Position numbers and translations under genes: made by a program. From positions 1-64,000 of the forward strand of contig NZ_JAHKQE010000010.1 of NCBI RefSeq assembly GCF_018860855.1: DNA of 64,000 nucleotides, read 5' to 3'. This DNA is from Amphritea atlantica. Its GTDB lineage: Bacteria; Pseudomonadota; Gammaproteobacteria; Pseudomonadales; Balneatricaceae. The notes beneath the pieces were generated by a model. The model saw nothing but the letters and a program-made list of their open reading frames with translations, was not told where the DNA came from and did no database searches. This document shows, piece by piece, positions 55,355 through 63,846 of the stretch; position 1 is the stretch's first letter, and every line of letters starts with the position of its first letter.

Positions 55355-56392
55355 TTAAATAGGGTCTGCAGCCCCTACCGGCGTTAGCAGAGCCTCTGAC
55401 TCATTTATACCACCCGTGAAAGTCGCCGGAACCAGCCGTCGACGATTAATCGACAGGTCAAATACGTCAAACCGATTGTAGTACCCCACAATATCATGAA
55501 ACTGCTTCGGCTCGATACATTCATCCAAATCGAAGGTCGCATACGCAATACCTTCTTCTTCTTGTAGCATGTCGCCGATAGCCGCTCCAGTGGGATCTAA
55601 AAACTCCGTCGCCGCGCGCGGGGTCTTTTCCAGCACTTCTGCAGCCTGAGGATCAGCACCTTCGAGGAGGCAATCCATCATCGCACGATCCATGAAACCT
55701 GCACAGAGGATGCCGAACGCCTTAGCTTCAAAAGAGGCTCCTCCAGCGCGGATTCGATTGGCTGCCAAGTTGTCAAAGTTCTTGCCGATCCCCGGCTCCC
55801 TCGTAGGCCAAATCGCAGGCCATGCGGAGATATGAATCTGCTCGCCTTGTGCAGCGAGTGAATAGCGAGCCAGAGGGTTGGTGTTCTCACCGCAGATTAG
55901 TGCGCCGATCTTGCCGATACGAGTGTCACTCACCGTTAAACCATGACCGTCACCCGGTGCCCAAACCATCTTTTCGTAGAATGTCGGCATCAGCTTGCGA
56001 TGATGGTTGAGGATTCTGCCATCATCGCCGATCAGGACGTTAGAGTTCCAGATGCAACCCACGCTGACACGGCTCGCCTCACTAAAACCTAGCGAAACGA
56101 ACACACCATTGCGCTTAGCCGCTGCTGCAATCTCAGCCATCTCGGGGCCATCGACGAGGATGCTATTGGCGACCATTTTCTTGAACCATTCATGGTTATA
56201 TATTGGCGCCCACAGCGCCGCCCAGATAGGAAATCCAGGGATGAACGATTCAGGAAAGACTACCAACTCGGCGCCATTACGGGCTGCCTCATCGATAATG
56301 GACAAGGCCTTTTTAACTGTGGCAGCACTATTCATGTATACCGGTGCAACATGGGCTGCTGCGACCTTGGTCGTTGTCGTTGTTACTGTCAT
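55355..56392 (-). CDS. Nitrilase
   Basis: A 345-residue carbon-nitrogen hydrolase. The catalytic set is visible: Glu48 in VVFPESFIPGFPIW, Lys133 in HHRKLMPTFYE, and Cys167 in GALICGENTNPLARY. The FPIW and CGENTNPLAR signatures place it with aliphatic/arylacetonitrilases and cyanide-hydrolysing relatives, which convert nitriles to acids and ammonia. AGAGG precedes the ATG. Its 3' neighbours are decayed genes, but this gene is intact. Confidence 0.95.
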   Translation of the reverse strand: MTVTTTTTKVAAAHVAPVYMNSAATVKKALSIIDEAARNGAELVVFPESFIPGFPIWAALWAPIYNHEWFKKMVANSILVDGPEMAEIAAAAKRNGVFVSLGFSEASRVSVGCIWNSNVLIGDDGRILNHHRKLMPTFYEKMVWAPGDGHGLTVSDTRIGKIGALICGENTNPLARYSLAAQGEQIHISAWPAIWPTREPGIGKNFDNLAANRIRAGGASFEAKAFGILCAGFMDRAMMDCLLEGADPQAAEVLEKTPRAATEFLDPTGAAIGDMLQEEEGIAYATFDLDECIEPKQFHDIVGYYNRFDVFDLSINRRRLVPATFTGGINESEALLTPVGAADPI

Positions 56393-56597
56393 TTAAACCT
56401 CTACTATTAAGAATATATAAATGTTTGGCAAAGCGTTTTTTAGAACTTTGATTCAGAGTGAGAGTGCTACCGCCTTGGCGGTGGCACACCATACTCTTGA
56501 GCGTTTGCTTAGTGGGACACTACCTCGACAGCGCCGATTCCTGTCTCCCTGCGTACCAACGTCTCTGCCCACAGCGTTTCCAGTACAGCGTCAGCAA

Positions 56598-56775
56598 CAA
56601 AGCTGGAGGTTGCATAGCCTAGGCCGACAAGATGAGCTACGTTCTGGCCTTTCGCAGCCATGCCTGCAATGATGGAAATGACAGCCATAGCCAACGTGGC
56701 AATACGCGCCGCATTAACCTGTTCCCGCTCTGTATGCTCGAAGAACTTTTCCCAAGAAGATCCTGATGTTGCCAT
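56598..56775 (-). pseudogene. Sodium:solute symporter fragment
   Basis: The frame TEREQVNAARIATLAMAVIS then AGMAAKGQNVAHLVGLGYA matches the helix 9-10 region of acetate-type SSS symporters (RIATLVLGVIAI, KGQNVAFLVGLA). No start, no rest of the protein. It is upstream of the nitrilase on the same strand and may be remains of a nitrile- or acid-uptake gene. Confidence 0.6.
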
Positions 56776-56861
56776 TGAGTTTCATTTGTATAGCAGCTTC
56801 GTGACTGAAATTTATTATATTCACGGAACTTTCAGTGCAGCAATGCGAGAGTTTGCAATCT

Positions 56862-56881
56862 CTTCTGCAATATTGCAGAAG
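56862..56881. repeat. Perfect 20-bp palindrome
   Basis: CTTCTGCAATATTGCAGAAG is a perfect 20-bp palindrome about 90 bp upstream of the symporter fragment, followed by GCTTATTTTTGG. It may be an operator left from the decayed gene. Confidence 0.55.
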
Positions 56882-57005
56882 GCTTATTTTTGGCTCTGTC
56901 TGAATTAATTATTGAAATGGCTGCAAGCCTTATCTCCCAGTCAGCTGCATCAGCTTCGATCTCAATTTCAGGGCTACGACTCCTCCTCAACGAAAGCGCT
57001 GGTTA

Positions 57006-57137
57006 CAGCATATAAACACCACTGCCCTCATTGTCATTCCGCTGATGTTCGGCCTTGAGGATCAAGCCATAACTTACCTCGTTATCGCTGTGGTTGCTGC
57101 GATCGCACCAGCAATCCTCTCACCGGTACGCCTTTAG
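57006..57137 (+). pseudogene. C-terminal remnant of a membrane protein
   Basis: The frame INTTALIVIPLMFGLEDQAI then TYLVIAVVAAIAPAILSPVR ends in a stop at 57135. It is strongly hydrophobic with no start and no recognisable family; it could be the tail of a transporter. Confidence 0.35.
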
Positions 57138-57177
57138 CACGATTACCTTCTGTTACAAAATCATCTAACGCTTCGGG

Positions 57178-57471
57178 GATGAAGGGGTGCCCATCGTCAA
57201 TAACTGGGTGGAAAACCAGATACGCCCGGGGGCGCTGGGTCGCTCGAACGGGCTGTTCGCGGGTTCACTGAGAAGTGGTCAACGTGCGGCGGCGGTGATG
57301 ACGTTGACCCAGTCGGCCAAACTGAATGGGCACGATCCATATGCCTACCTGAAAGGCGTGTTGTCGAGGCAGCCAACGCAGAAAAACAATGCCATTGGTG
57401 AATTGCTACCGCACAACTGGAAGTCGGCGGTTATTAATTCGCAAGGTGTGATAACCGGCCGCTTACCCTTC
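57178..57471 (+). pseudogene. IS66 transposase C-terminal remnant
   Basis: DEGVPIVNNWVENQIRPGAL then RSNGLFAGSLRSGQRAAAVM and NGHDPYAYLKGVLSRQPTQ are the conserved C-terminus of IS66 TnpC (normally LPIDNNWIENQIRPWALGRS). The start of the gene is missing. It is a different relative from the fragment at 41382-41591. Confidence 0.78.
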
Positions 57472-57579
57472 AGTACCAAAGCGGTCATAAGTATCTTCTG
57501 ATCTCGATAAAGACTTTAGAAACACTTCAATACTTCGCCTTCTTTTAACCTGTTTGTGTGAGTCACGGCACTCATGCAT

Positions 57580-58485
57580 TTAAAGATTATTATTAGTTCT
57601 ACACTCAGCAATACAACTGAGTATCCTAGGATCACTTTCGCGACTTGCAAGACATACCATAGAGATATCTTGCTTAATATCTCCTAAGCCTTTGAGCTTA
57701 ATAAGTTTGATTTTGTTCTCAAAAACGGACTCGACACGACGAGGAAGAATGGCGTACCCCATACCGGCACTCACCATATTGATAAGTGAAAATATATCGG
57801 AAACCTGCATCACTATGTTAGGCCGGAACCCTGCTCGATTAAACGCCATCACGCTGTCTCTATGTGTTGCAAACTCTTGAGTTAACGTGACAAAAGTTTC
57901 ATTTTCTAATGATGTTAAATCTATCTCGGTGGCTTTGGCCAACTCACTTTCGGCCGGTACAGCCAAGAGTACATCATCACTAAAAAGCTTGAGCGATATG
58001 TAGTCTGGATTGTGAAAACCTTGATCAAGAGAGACAAGGATAACGTCTAACTCTAAGTTGTTTAGTTTTTTAAACAGAACAGCGTTCGAGTCTATTGTTA
58101 ACTGTATATTTAAGTCTCCTTTCCTTAACTTAAGTCCGGCAATTAGTCGTGGCACCGTGTTAAGTGTTAGCGAGTAAAGCGCTCCTAAGTTGAACATGCT
58201 GGAAAAAAGACCTGCCGCTTCACGTGTGGAAGCAATAGCCTGATCAATATCGGCCAGTATTTTCTCTGTTTTTTGTTCAAGAATACGAGCAGCAGGCAAA
58301 GGGACTAATAGTCGCCCTTCTTGGCGAAACAGAGGACACTTCAGTCCTTCTTCTAAGGAGTGAATCGCTCGATGGATACTCACGGTGCTCATATCCAACT
58401 GAGCGGCAGCTTCTGCAAGCGTACCTGTTTTAATAAAAGCGAGAAATATCTCTAGCTTTTTTAGCGTCAGAATATCGTCAAACAT
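57580..58485 (-). CDS. mdcR: LysR family regulator of malonate decarboxylase
   Basis: A 301-residue LysR protein with helix-turn-helix about 8-67 (LEIFLAFIKTGTLAEAAAQL, STVSIHRAIHSLEEG) and an effector domain behind. It is divergent from mdcA with 140 bp between the starts, holding two perfect dyads. This arrangement and length match MdcR, the malonate-responsive activator. Symbol assigned from position and family. Confidence 0.85.
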   Translation of the reverse strand: MFDDILTLKKLEIFLAFIKTGTLAEAAAQLDMSTVSIHRAIHSLEEGLKCPLFRQEGRLLVPLPAARILEQKTEKILADIDQAIASTREAAGLFSSMFNLGALYSLTLNTVPRLIAGLKLRKGDLNIQLTIDSNAVLFKKLNNLELDVILVSLDQGFHNPDYISLKLFSDDVLLAVPAESELAKATEIDLTSLENETFVTLTQEFATHRDSVMAFNRAGFRPNIVMQVSDIFSLINMVSAGMGYAILPRRVESVFENKIKLIKLKGLGDIKQDISMVCLASRESDPRILSCIAECRTNNNL

Positions 58486-58527
58486 CGCTTACCCATTTAT
58501 ATTTTTTGTTTAAGTACTTATTTTATC

Positions 58528-58544
58528 ATTACTCTAAGAGTAAT
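58528..58544. promoter_or_regulatory. Dyad in the mdcR/mdcA promoter
   Basis: ATTACTCTAAGAGTAAT is a perfect 7-bp inverted repeat with 3-bp centre, about 42 bp upstream of mdcR start and 82 bp before mdcA. A probable MdcR site. Confidence 0.55.
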
Positions 58545-58589
58545 GGTAAATCAGCTTTATTAATTGATAGCTAGTGATATTAGGATTAC

Positions 58590-58601
58590 TTTGTATACAA
58601 A
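58590..58601. promoter_or_regulatory. TTTGTATACAAA dyad before mdcA
   Basis: A perfect 12-bp palindrome 25 bp before the mdcA ATG. From memory it closely resembles the ATTGTATACAAT dyad described for MdcR in Klebsiella; this should be verified. A third partial copy TATACAAG follows at 58606. Confidence 0.6.
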
Positions 58602-58625
58602 ATAATATACAAGAAGGATCGCATA

Positions 58626-60287
58626 ATGAATGCCGCCTCCAAACCTACCATCAACTGGTCAACACGCAGAGACGAAAAACATAGTCGTATGGACTCGCTT
58701 AAATCCATAGTCGACGGTTCAATCATCCCGACTGAGAAAATTAAAGAAGCGCTAGAATGCCTTATTAAATCAGGCGATAAAGTTGTTTTAGAAGGAAATA
58801 ACCAAAAACAAGCCGATTTTCTATCTCGCTCTCTTGCTAGCGTAAATCCAGATATTGTCAGCCAACTACATATGATTATGCCGAGTGTGGGCCGTCCTGA
58901 GCACTTAGACCTGTTCGAACAAGGCATTGCACGTAAGCTGGATTTCTCCTTTTCAGGCCAGCAAAGCTTGAGAATCGGGCAATTAATAGAGGACGGTTTA
59001 CTCGAAGTAGGCGCAATTCATACTTACATTGAGTTATATGCACGTTTGTATGTAGACCTTACCCCACGAGTCGCACTTTTAGCAGGTTTTAAAGCTGACC
59101 GTGCAGGTAACATCTATACAGGACCCAGTACAGAAGATACTCCCGCATTAATAGAAGCCACTGCGTTTCGAGATGGAATTGTTATCGTACAAGTTAATGA
59201 AATTGTTGATAATGCTTCTGATTTACCACGAGTCGACATCCCCGCCTCGTGGGTCGATTATGTGGTCCAAGCCGATAAACCCTTCTTTATCGAGCCTCTC
59301 TTTACACGTGATCCTCGCTTGATAACTGATGTGCATGTGCTTATGGGCATGTTGGCTATTCGAGGTATTTATGAACGACATAAAGTTCAATCACTTAACC
59401 ATGGTATCGGCTTTAACACCGCAGCTATTGAGCTTTTACTGCCGACATACGGCGAATCTTTGGGATTAAAAGGAAAAATCTGCCGTCATTGGACGCTTAA
59501 CCCTCATCCTACTCTTATTCCCGCTATCGAATCAGGTTGGGTAGAAAGCGTGCATTGCTTTGGTACTGAATTAGGGATGGAGGAATATGTGGCCGCCCGT
59601 CCGGATGTATTCTTTACCGGTAAAGATGGCTCTATGCGTTCAAACCGTGCCTTCTGTCAGCTTGCTGGTCAGTATGCAGTAGATATGTTTATTGGCTCAA
59701 CCTTACAAGTAGACGGTGATGGAAATTCATCTACCGTTACCCGTGGGCGACTAGCCGGATTTGGTGGCGCACCGAATATGGGTCATGATCCTGGTGGCCG
59801 CCGTCACCCTTCAGCGGCATGGTTAGATATGCGTCCAAATGATGATCTGCTAACCAAAGGTCGAAAGCTGGTTGTACAGATGGTCGAGACTTTTCAAAAT
59901 AGCACCAGCCCTACGCTAGTCGAAGAGTTAGATGCCTTAGCAATGGCGCGAGATTATAAAATGCCACTGGCTCCTGTGATGATTTATGCCAGTGATGTAA
60001 CCCATGTATTAACCGAAGAAGGCATCGCCTACCTCTATAAAGCTGAATCTTTAGATCAGCGCCGAGCCATGATTGCAGCAGTAGCGGGTGTAACACCTAT
60101 TGGTTTAAAGCGTGATCCCGAAGTTACAGCAAACTTACGTGCAGCGGGCTTAGTGGCTTATCCAGAGGATTTAGGTATACGCCGCAGCGATGCCACACGT
60201 GATTTATTAGCCGCAAAAAGCATTGCCGAATTACAAGATTGGTCTGATGGGTTGTATCAACCACCGGCTAAATTCAGGAGCTGGTGA
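58626..60287 (+). CDS. mdcA: Malonate decarboxylase alpha subunit (acetyl-S-ACP:malonate ACP transferase)
   Basis: A 553-residue CoA-transferase-fold protein. It swaps malonate for acetate on the MdcC carrier. Signature stretches include DKVVLEGNNQKQADFLSRSL, LSSGFSADRAGNIYTGPSTEDTP-like FKADRAGNIYTGPSTEDTP, and GRLAGFGGAPNMGHDPGGRRHPS. AAGAAGGA precedes the ATG. First gene of the operon, divergent from mdcR. Confidence 0.96.
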   Translation: MNAASKPTINWSTRRDEKHSRMDSLKSIVDGSIIPTEKIKEALECLIKSGDKVVLEGNNQKQADFLSRSLASVNPDIVSQLHMIMPSVGRPEHLDLFEQGIARKLDFSFSGQQSLRIGQLIEDGLLEVGAIHTYIELYARLYVDLTPRVALLAGFKADRAGNIYTGPSTEDTPALIEATAFRDGIVIVQVNEIVDNASDLPRVDIPASWVDYVVQADKPFFIEPLFTRDPRLITDVHVLMGMLAIRGIYERHKVQSLNHGIGFNTAAIELLLPTYGESLGLKGKICRHWTLNPHPTLIPAIESGWVESVHCFGTELGMEEYVAARPDVFFTGKDGSMRSNRAFCQLAGQYAVDMFIGSTLQVDGDGNSSTVTRGRLAGFGGAPNMGHDPGGRRHPSAAWLDMRPNDDLLTKGRKLVVQMVETFQNSTSPTLVEELDALAMARDYKMPLAPVMIYASDVTHVLTEEGIAYLYKAESLDQRRAMIAAVAGVTPIGLKRDPEVTANLRAAGLVAYPEDLGIRRSDATRDLLAAKSIAELQDWSDGLYQPPAKFRSW

Positions 60288-60288
60288 T

Positions 60289-61176
60289 ATGCCTAGATTA
60301 AACCCATTGTCCGTTAGATCGGATACCGGTCCAGTTCACCTTCCTCATTTAGCACAATCGGTTACTTGGGCATTAGAGCAAGAAGCACGTCTTAGCCCAA
60401 AACCTGCGCTGGTCGATAGCCGAGGTTCGGGAGCACATCAGGATATGCATTTGGCACTCATGTTGGCGTCTGCACAAACGTTAGAGCCCTATTTTCTACG
60501 CATGTCTGAAGCGGTTTTATTGGAAGCATCAGACGCAGCCTTACGTGCAAAAATAGGACTCATTGGCCGTGAAGCTGAGTCAGCCATGCTAGCTGTTACG
60601 CAGGGTGTTAATACACACCGAGGCGCTATATGGGCTATGGGGTTGCTTGTTGTTGCCTCGGTTACCCATTACAAGAATCTTGACGACTTACTATCGAGAG
60701 CGGCTTCCATTGCCTCGATCCCAGACCCCGCAGTTAAAGCCGAATTATCGCTTAGTAAAGGGCAGCAAGCTTGTCGAGACTATCAAGTTCTAGGTGCACG
60801 TGAGCAAGCTCAGCAAGGATTTCCTCATATCAAGCATCACTCCCTTCCGATGCTCTGGAAGAGTCGTAAAGCGGGTGATACTGAATCATCGGCTCGTCTT
60901 AATTCACTGTTAGCCATTATGGCTGCTCTTGATGATACCTGTGTACTGTCCCGATCCGGTATGGAAGGACTAAAAACCATGCAAAGTGGCGCTTCAGCAG
61001 TTCTTGCGGCTGGCGGCTGTAATACCTTTGCTGGTCGTGGACAGCTTCGCCAGCTTGAACGCGACCTTCTGGTATTAAACGCTTCAGCAGGTGGTGCGGC
61101 TGATTTACTTGCAGCCACACTCTTTATAGATCGCTTATTTCTCGGCGATCCCACTAATAATAAATATCAAAAGTAG
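60289..61176 (+). CDS. mdcB: Triphosphoribosyl-dephospho-CoA synthase
   Basis: A 295-residue CitG/MdcB family enzyme that makes the phosphoribosyl-dephospho-CoA precursor from dephospho-CoA and ATP. Motifs: ALVDSRGSGAHQDMHLALML (the acceptor area), REAESAMLAVTQGVNTHRGAIW, and NASAGGAADLLAATLF near the C-terminus. It starts two bases after the mdcA stop, GTGATATG, so it is coupled. Confidence 0.95.
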   Translation: MPRLNPLSVRSDTGPVHLPHLAQSVTWALEQEARLSPKPALVDSRGSGAHQDMHLALMLASAQTLEPYFLRMSEAVLLEASDAALRAKIGLIGREAESAMLAVTQGVNTHRGAIWAMGLLVVASVTHYKNLDDLLSRAASIASIPDPAVKAELSLSKGQQACRDYQVLGAREQAQQGFPHIKHHSLPMLWKSRKAGDTESSARLNSLLAIMAALDDTCVLSRSGMEGLKTMQSGASAVLAAGGCNTFAGRGQLRQLERDLLVLNASAGGAADLLAATLFIDRLFLGDPTNNKYQK

Positions 61177-61184
61177 GAGTCACA

Positions 61185-61502
61185 ATGGAGACTTTACATT
61201 TTCAAAGACGGGCTCAAGAAAATCACGTACAGCCAACCTTAGTTGGGTGTGTAGGTTCGGGTGATCTGGAGGTCATGATTGAACCTAGCGATAGTGAGTT
61301 TTCCGATATCTATATTCAAACATCGACTGCTGGAAGCGAAGTGCGTTGGCAGCAGATTATTGATCAAATCACTCCGGTTATCCCACTGCCCGCTATGCGT
61401 ATGGATATCCATGACTTTGCGGCCACACCTGGCGTTATTCGATTACGCATCGAGCAAGCGCTTGAACAAGCTACGTCTGTTGGAGGTGATAAGCATGAGT
61501 AA
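61185..61502 (+). CDS. mdcC: Malonate decarboxylase acyl carrier protein (delta subunit)
   Basis: A 105-residue carrier. The prosthetic group 2'-(5''-phosphoribosyl)-3'-dephospho-CoA attaches to the serine in VGSGDLEV, Ser25, the same number as the Klebsiella protein. It carries the acetyl/malonyl group between the subunits. AGGAGT precedes the ATG, and its last codons overlap the start of mdcD. Confidence 0.95.
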   Translation: METLHFQRRAQENHVQPTLVGCVGSGDLEVMIEPSDSEFSDIYIQTSTAGSEVRWQQIIDQITPVIPLPAMRMDIHDFAATPGVIRLRIEQALEQATSVGGDKHE

Positions 61503-62349
61503 TTCTCCTGTCGTAAAAGATAATAGCTTTGTTGAGCAAAGTGCACGTCAGCGGATTAAGCGATTATTAGATAAAGACACTATGCGGGAGCTGATTAGTC
61601 CTTTTGAACGCGTCACCTCCCCATGGCTAGCAAAGCAAGGCATTGTGTCTCAGTTTGATGATGGTGTCGTGATTGCTCGCGGCAAAATCGACGGAGAAGA
61701 GACCGTTGTAGCGGCTATTGAAGGTAGCTTTCAGGGCGGAAGCTTAGGTGAAGTGAGCGGTGCTAAAATTGCGGGCGCCCTAGAACTGGCTGTAGAAGAA
61801 AACGCAAAAGGCAATCCTATGTCTGCAGTGCTGATTCTTGAAACCGGCGGCGTACGCTTGCAAGAAGCCAATCTTGGACTAGCCGCCATCGCCGAAATTC
61901 AGTCCGCTATTATCTCCTTACGTAAGTATCGTCCTGTTATTGCATTGGTAACCGGCCCCGTGGGCTGTTTCGGCGGAATGTCTATCAGTGCAGCTTTGTG
62001 CAGTTACATCATCATGACCCGCGAAGGACGCTTAGGCCTGAATGGCCCACTCGTTATTGAGCAAGAAGCGGGCATTGTTGAATATAACGCCAGTGATCGT
62101 CCTTTTATCTGGAGCCTGATCGGTGGCAAGCAACGTTTTGAGAGCGGCTTGGTTGATAGTTATATCAATGACAGTCAAAAAAGCGTACGCGAAGCTGTGG
62201 TTGATCATTTAAATCGCGGCGTGCCTAGCGTACACAGAACGGAGAAATACTGTGATTTATTAGAAGCTTTCTTACATCTGGATACACAAGATCAAATAAC
62301 GCCTGAGAATGCACAGCAGCTATTAATGGAAGGAGGTGGTCATGAATAA
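61495..62349 (+). CDS. mdcD: Malonate decarboxylase beta subunit
   Basis: A 284-residue crotonase-fold carboxyltransferase subunit. It acts with MdcE to decarboxylate malonyl-S-ACP. Features include VEQSARQRIKRLLDKDTMRE, EGSFQGGSLGEVSGAKIAGA, VTGPVGCFGGMSISAALCS. The ATG at 61495 lies within ATGAGTAA, an 8-nt overlap with mdcC; the longer open frame to 61279 is mdcC sequence in another frame. Confidence 0.94.
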   Translation: MSNSPVVKDNSFVEQSARQRIKRLLDKDTMRELISPFERVTSPWLAKQGIVSQFDDGVVIARGKIDGEETVVAAIEGSFQGGSLGEVSGAKIAGALELAVEENAKGNPMSAVLILETGGVRLQEANLGLAAIAEIQSAIISLRKYRPVIALVTGPVGCFGGMSISAALCSYIIMTREGRLGLNGPLVIEQEAGIVEYNASDRPFIWSLIGGKQRFESGLVDSYINDSQKSVREAVVDHLNRGVPSVHRTEKYCDLLEAFLHLDTQDQITPENAQQLLMEGGGHE

Positions 62350-63190
62350 TTCAATTCACTCGATTAATGCATCGAGTACAACCGATATAACATGTCGCGG
62401 ACTTACTTGGTTTGAGTTGTTGACCAAACAACTAGATAAACACAGCACCCAAGTCCCTTCTGTTCAGGTGGCTGATGGTGAATTAGCAGGAAGAGCCTGC
62501 CGTTTTATCGCTGTCGTGCCTGATCTTAATAATCATTTTCCGCGCGCGAAAAATGGTGAAGTAGGCCTTTTAGAAGGGATAGCCCTTGCGCGAGAAGTGC
62601 AAGCGGTTATAAAAGCTGATGAGCAACAAAGCGACAAGCGGGCACTCATTCTCGTGGTCGATGTCCCAAGCCAAGCCTACGGGCGGCGTGAAGAGACTTT
62701 GGGCATTCATCAAGCACTAGCCGCGGCTGTTAGTGCTTACGCTAATGCTCGGCAAAGTGGCCACCCTGTGATTGCGCTACTCGTCGGTAAAGCAATGTCG
62801 GGCGCGTATTTAGCGCACGGCTATCAAGCAAACCGTATCATTGCGTTATCTGATGAAGGTGTCATGGTTCATGCAATGGGTAAAGCTGCCGCCGCGCGAG
62901 TTACCCAACGAACTGAAGCTGAGCTTGATCAACTAGCGAAAGAAATCCCCCCCATGGCATATGATCTTAAAAGCTATGCGTCATTAGGGCTTATCGATAA
63001 TCTTTTAAGCGTGGAGTCCGCTTGCCACCCCACAGAAAACGACAAGCAGTTGGTTGAACAGGCATTAACGGCCTCTCTTTTAGATATCCAGCCAAATGAC
63101 ATCGGTATTGCACGTAGGCTTAATGGCGAAAACCGAGAAGCTTCCCGCCATGTTAGAGACTTACTGAAAGCCCAGTGGTCAGGAGACTAA
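62342..63190 (+). CDS. mdcE: Malonate decarboxylase gamma subunit
   Basis: A 282-residue crotonase-fold partner of MdcD. Visible: FIAVVPDLNNHFPRAKNGEV, ILVVDVPSQAYGRREETLGI, VIALLVGKAMSGAYLAHGYQ and VMVHAMGKAAAARVT, the usual MdcE signature. The ATG at 62342 follows GGAGGTGG and overlaps mdcD by ATGAATAA. Confidence 0.94.
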   Translation: MNNSIHSINASSTTDITCRGLTWFELLTKQLDKHSTQVPSVQVADGELAGRACRFIAVVPDLNNHFPRAKNGEVGLLEGIALAREVQAVIKADEQQSDKRALILVVDVPSQAYGRREETLGIHQALAAAVSAYANARQSGHPVIALLVGKAMSGAYLAHGYQANRIIALSDEGVMVHAMGKAAAARVTQRTEAELDQLAKEIPPMAYDLKSYASLGLIDNLLSVESACHPTENDKQLVEQALTASLLDIQPNDIGIARRLNGENREASRHVRDLLKAQWSGD

Positions 63191-63191
63191 T

Positions 63192-63845
63192 ATGATGTGG
63201 CATGCGCATGATCTACTTTGGTTATCAAACCGGGCAGAACTAATACCCCTTGCTGGCAATAGCGATAAACTGCCTTTTTGGGTAGTCAATGGCGCGGGGC
63301 CTGTTGTCGTTCGTCGTGCGCATTCTTTAAGCAATCACTCACAGGAGTTTGTACCTGTTGGTGTACGCGGGCGTTGCAAGGCTGAACGTTGTGCAGCATT
63401 TGTTCCCACTACTTGCATCACTAAATCCATAAGCCCGTTTGGTTTAGTGCAAACAAAGCCTTGGATGAACCACCCGCTCCGAGATACACACCCTGTACTG
63501 AAAACGTTAATCTATTTGTTACCACTACTCGACTCATTGCGTCGCCCATGGGGAGTTACGGGAAGCTGCGGCTATGAGCTAGCAACGGGAACTTCCCAGT
63601 TAGGACCTGCAAGCGATCTCGATTTGGTAATTGATGGCACTCAGTTTTGGTCAAGGGAGGAGGCAGCACAGTGGTTATCACAAATAACTCAGATAGATTG
63701 TCGGTTAGATATACAGCTAGAAACACCCATGGGTGCCATCGCGCTGAACGAGTGGGCAACGGATAGAGACCAAGTCATGGTGAAAAGCAATCAAGGCCCT
63801 TTTTTAACGACCAATCCATGGGAATTAGTTAAGGAGAGCGCTTAA
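63192..63845 (+). CDS. mdcG: Phosphoribosyl-dephospho-CoA transferase
   Basis: A 217-residue nucleotidyltransferase-like enzyme that attaches the prosthetic group to MdcC. VTGSCGYELATGTSQLGPAS then DLDLVID is the Gly-Ser/Asp-x-Asp motif. It starts two bases past the mdcE stop (GACTAATATG). Spacing and order are those of a classical mdc operon. Confidence 0.92.
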   Translation: MMWHAHDLLWLSNRAELIPLAGNSDKLPFWVVNGAGPVVVRRAHSLSNHSQEFVPVGVRGRCKAERCAAFVPTTCITKSISPFGLVQTKPWMNHPLRDTHPVLKTLIYLLPLLDSLRRPWGVTGSCGYELATGTSQLGPASDLDLVIDGTQFWSREEAAQWLSQITQIDCRLDIQLETPMGAIALNEWATDRDQVMVKSNQGPFLTTNPWELVKESA

Positions 63846-63846
63846 C

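Noticed and set aside
61279-61494. Extended N-terminus of MdcD (72 extra residues)
   Set aside because: This stretch is the coding region of mdcC in another frame; the ATG at 61495 gives the family length and the ATGAGTAA overlap.
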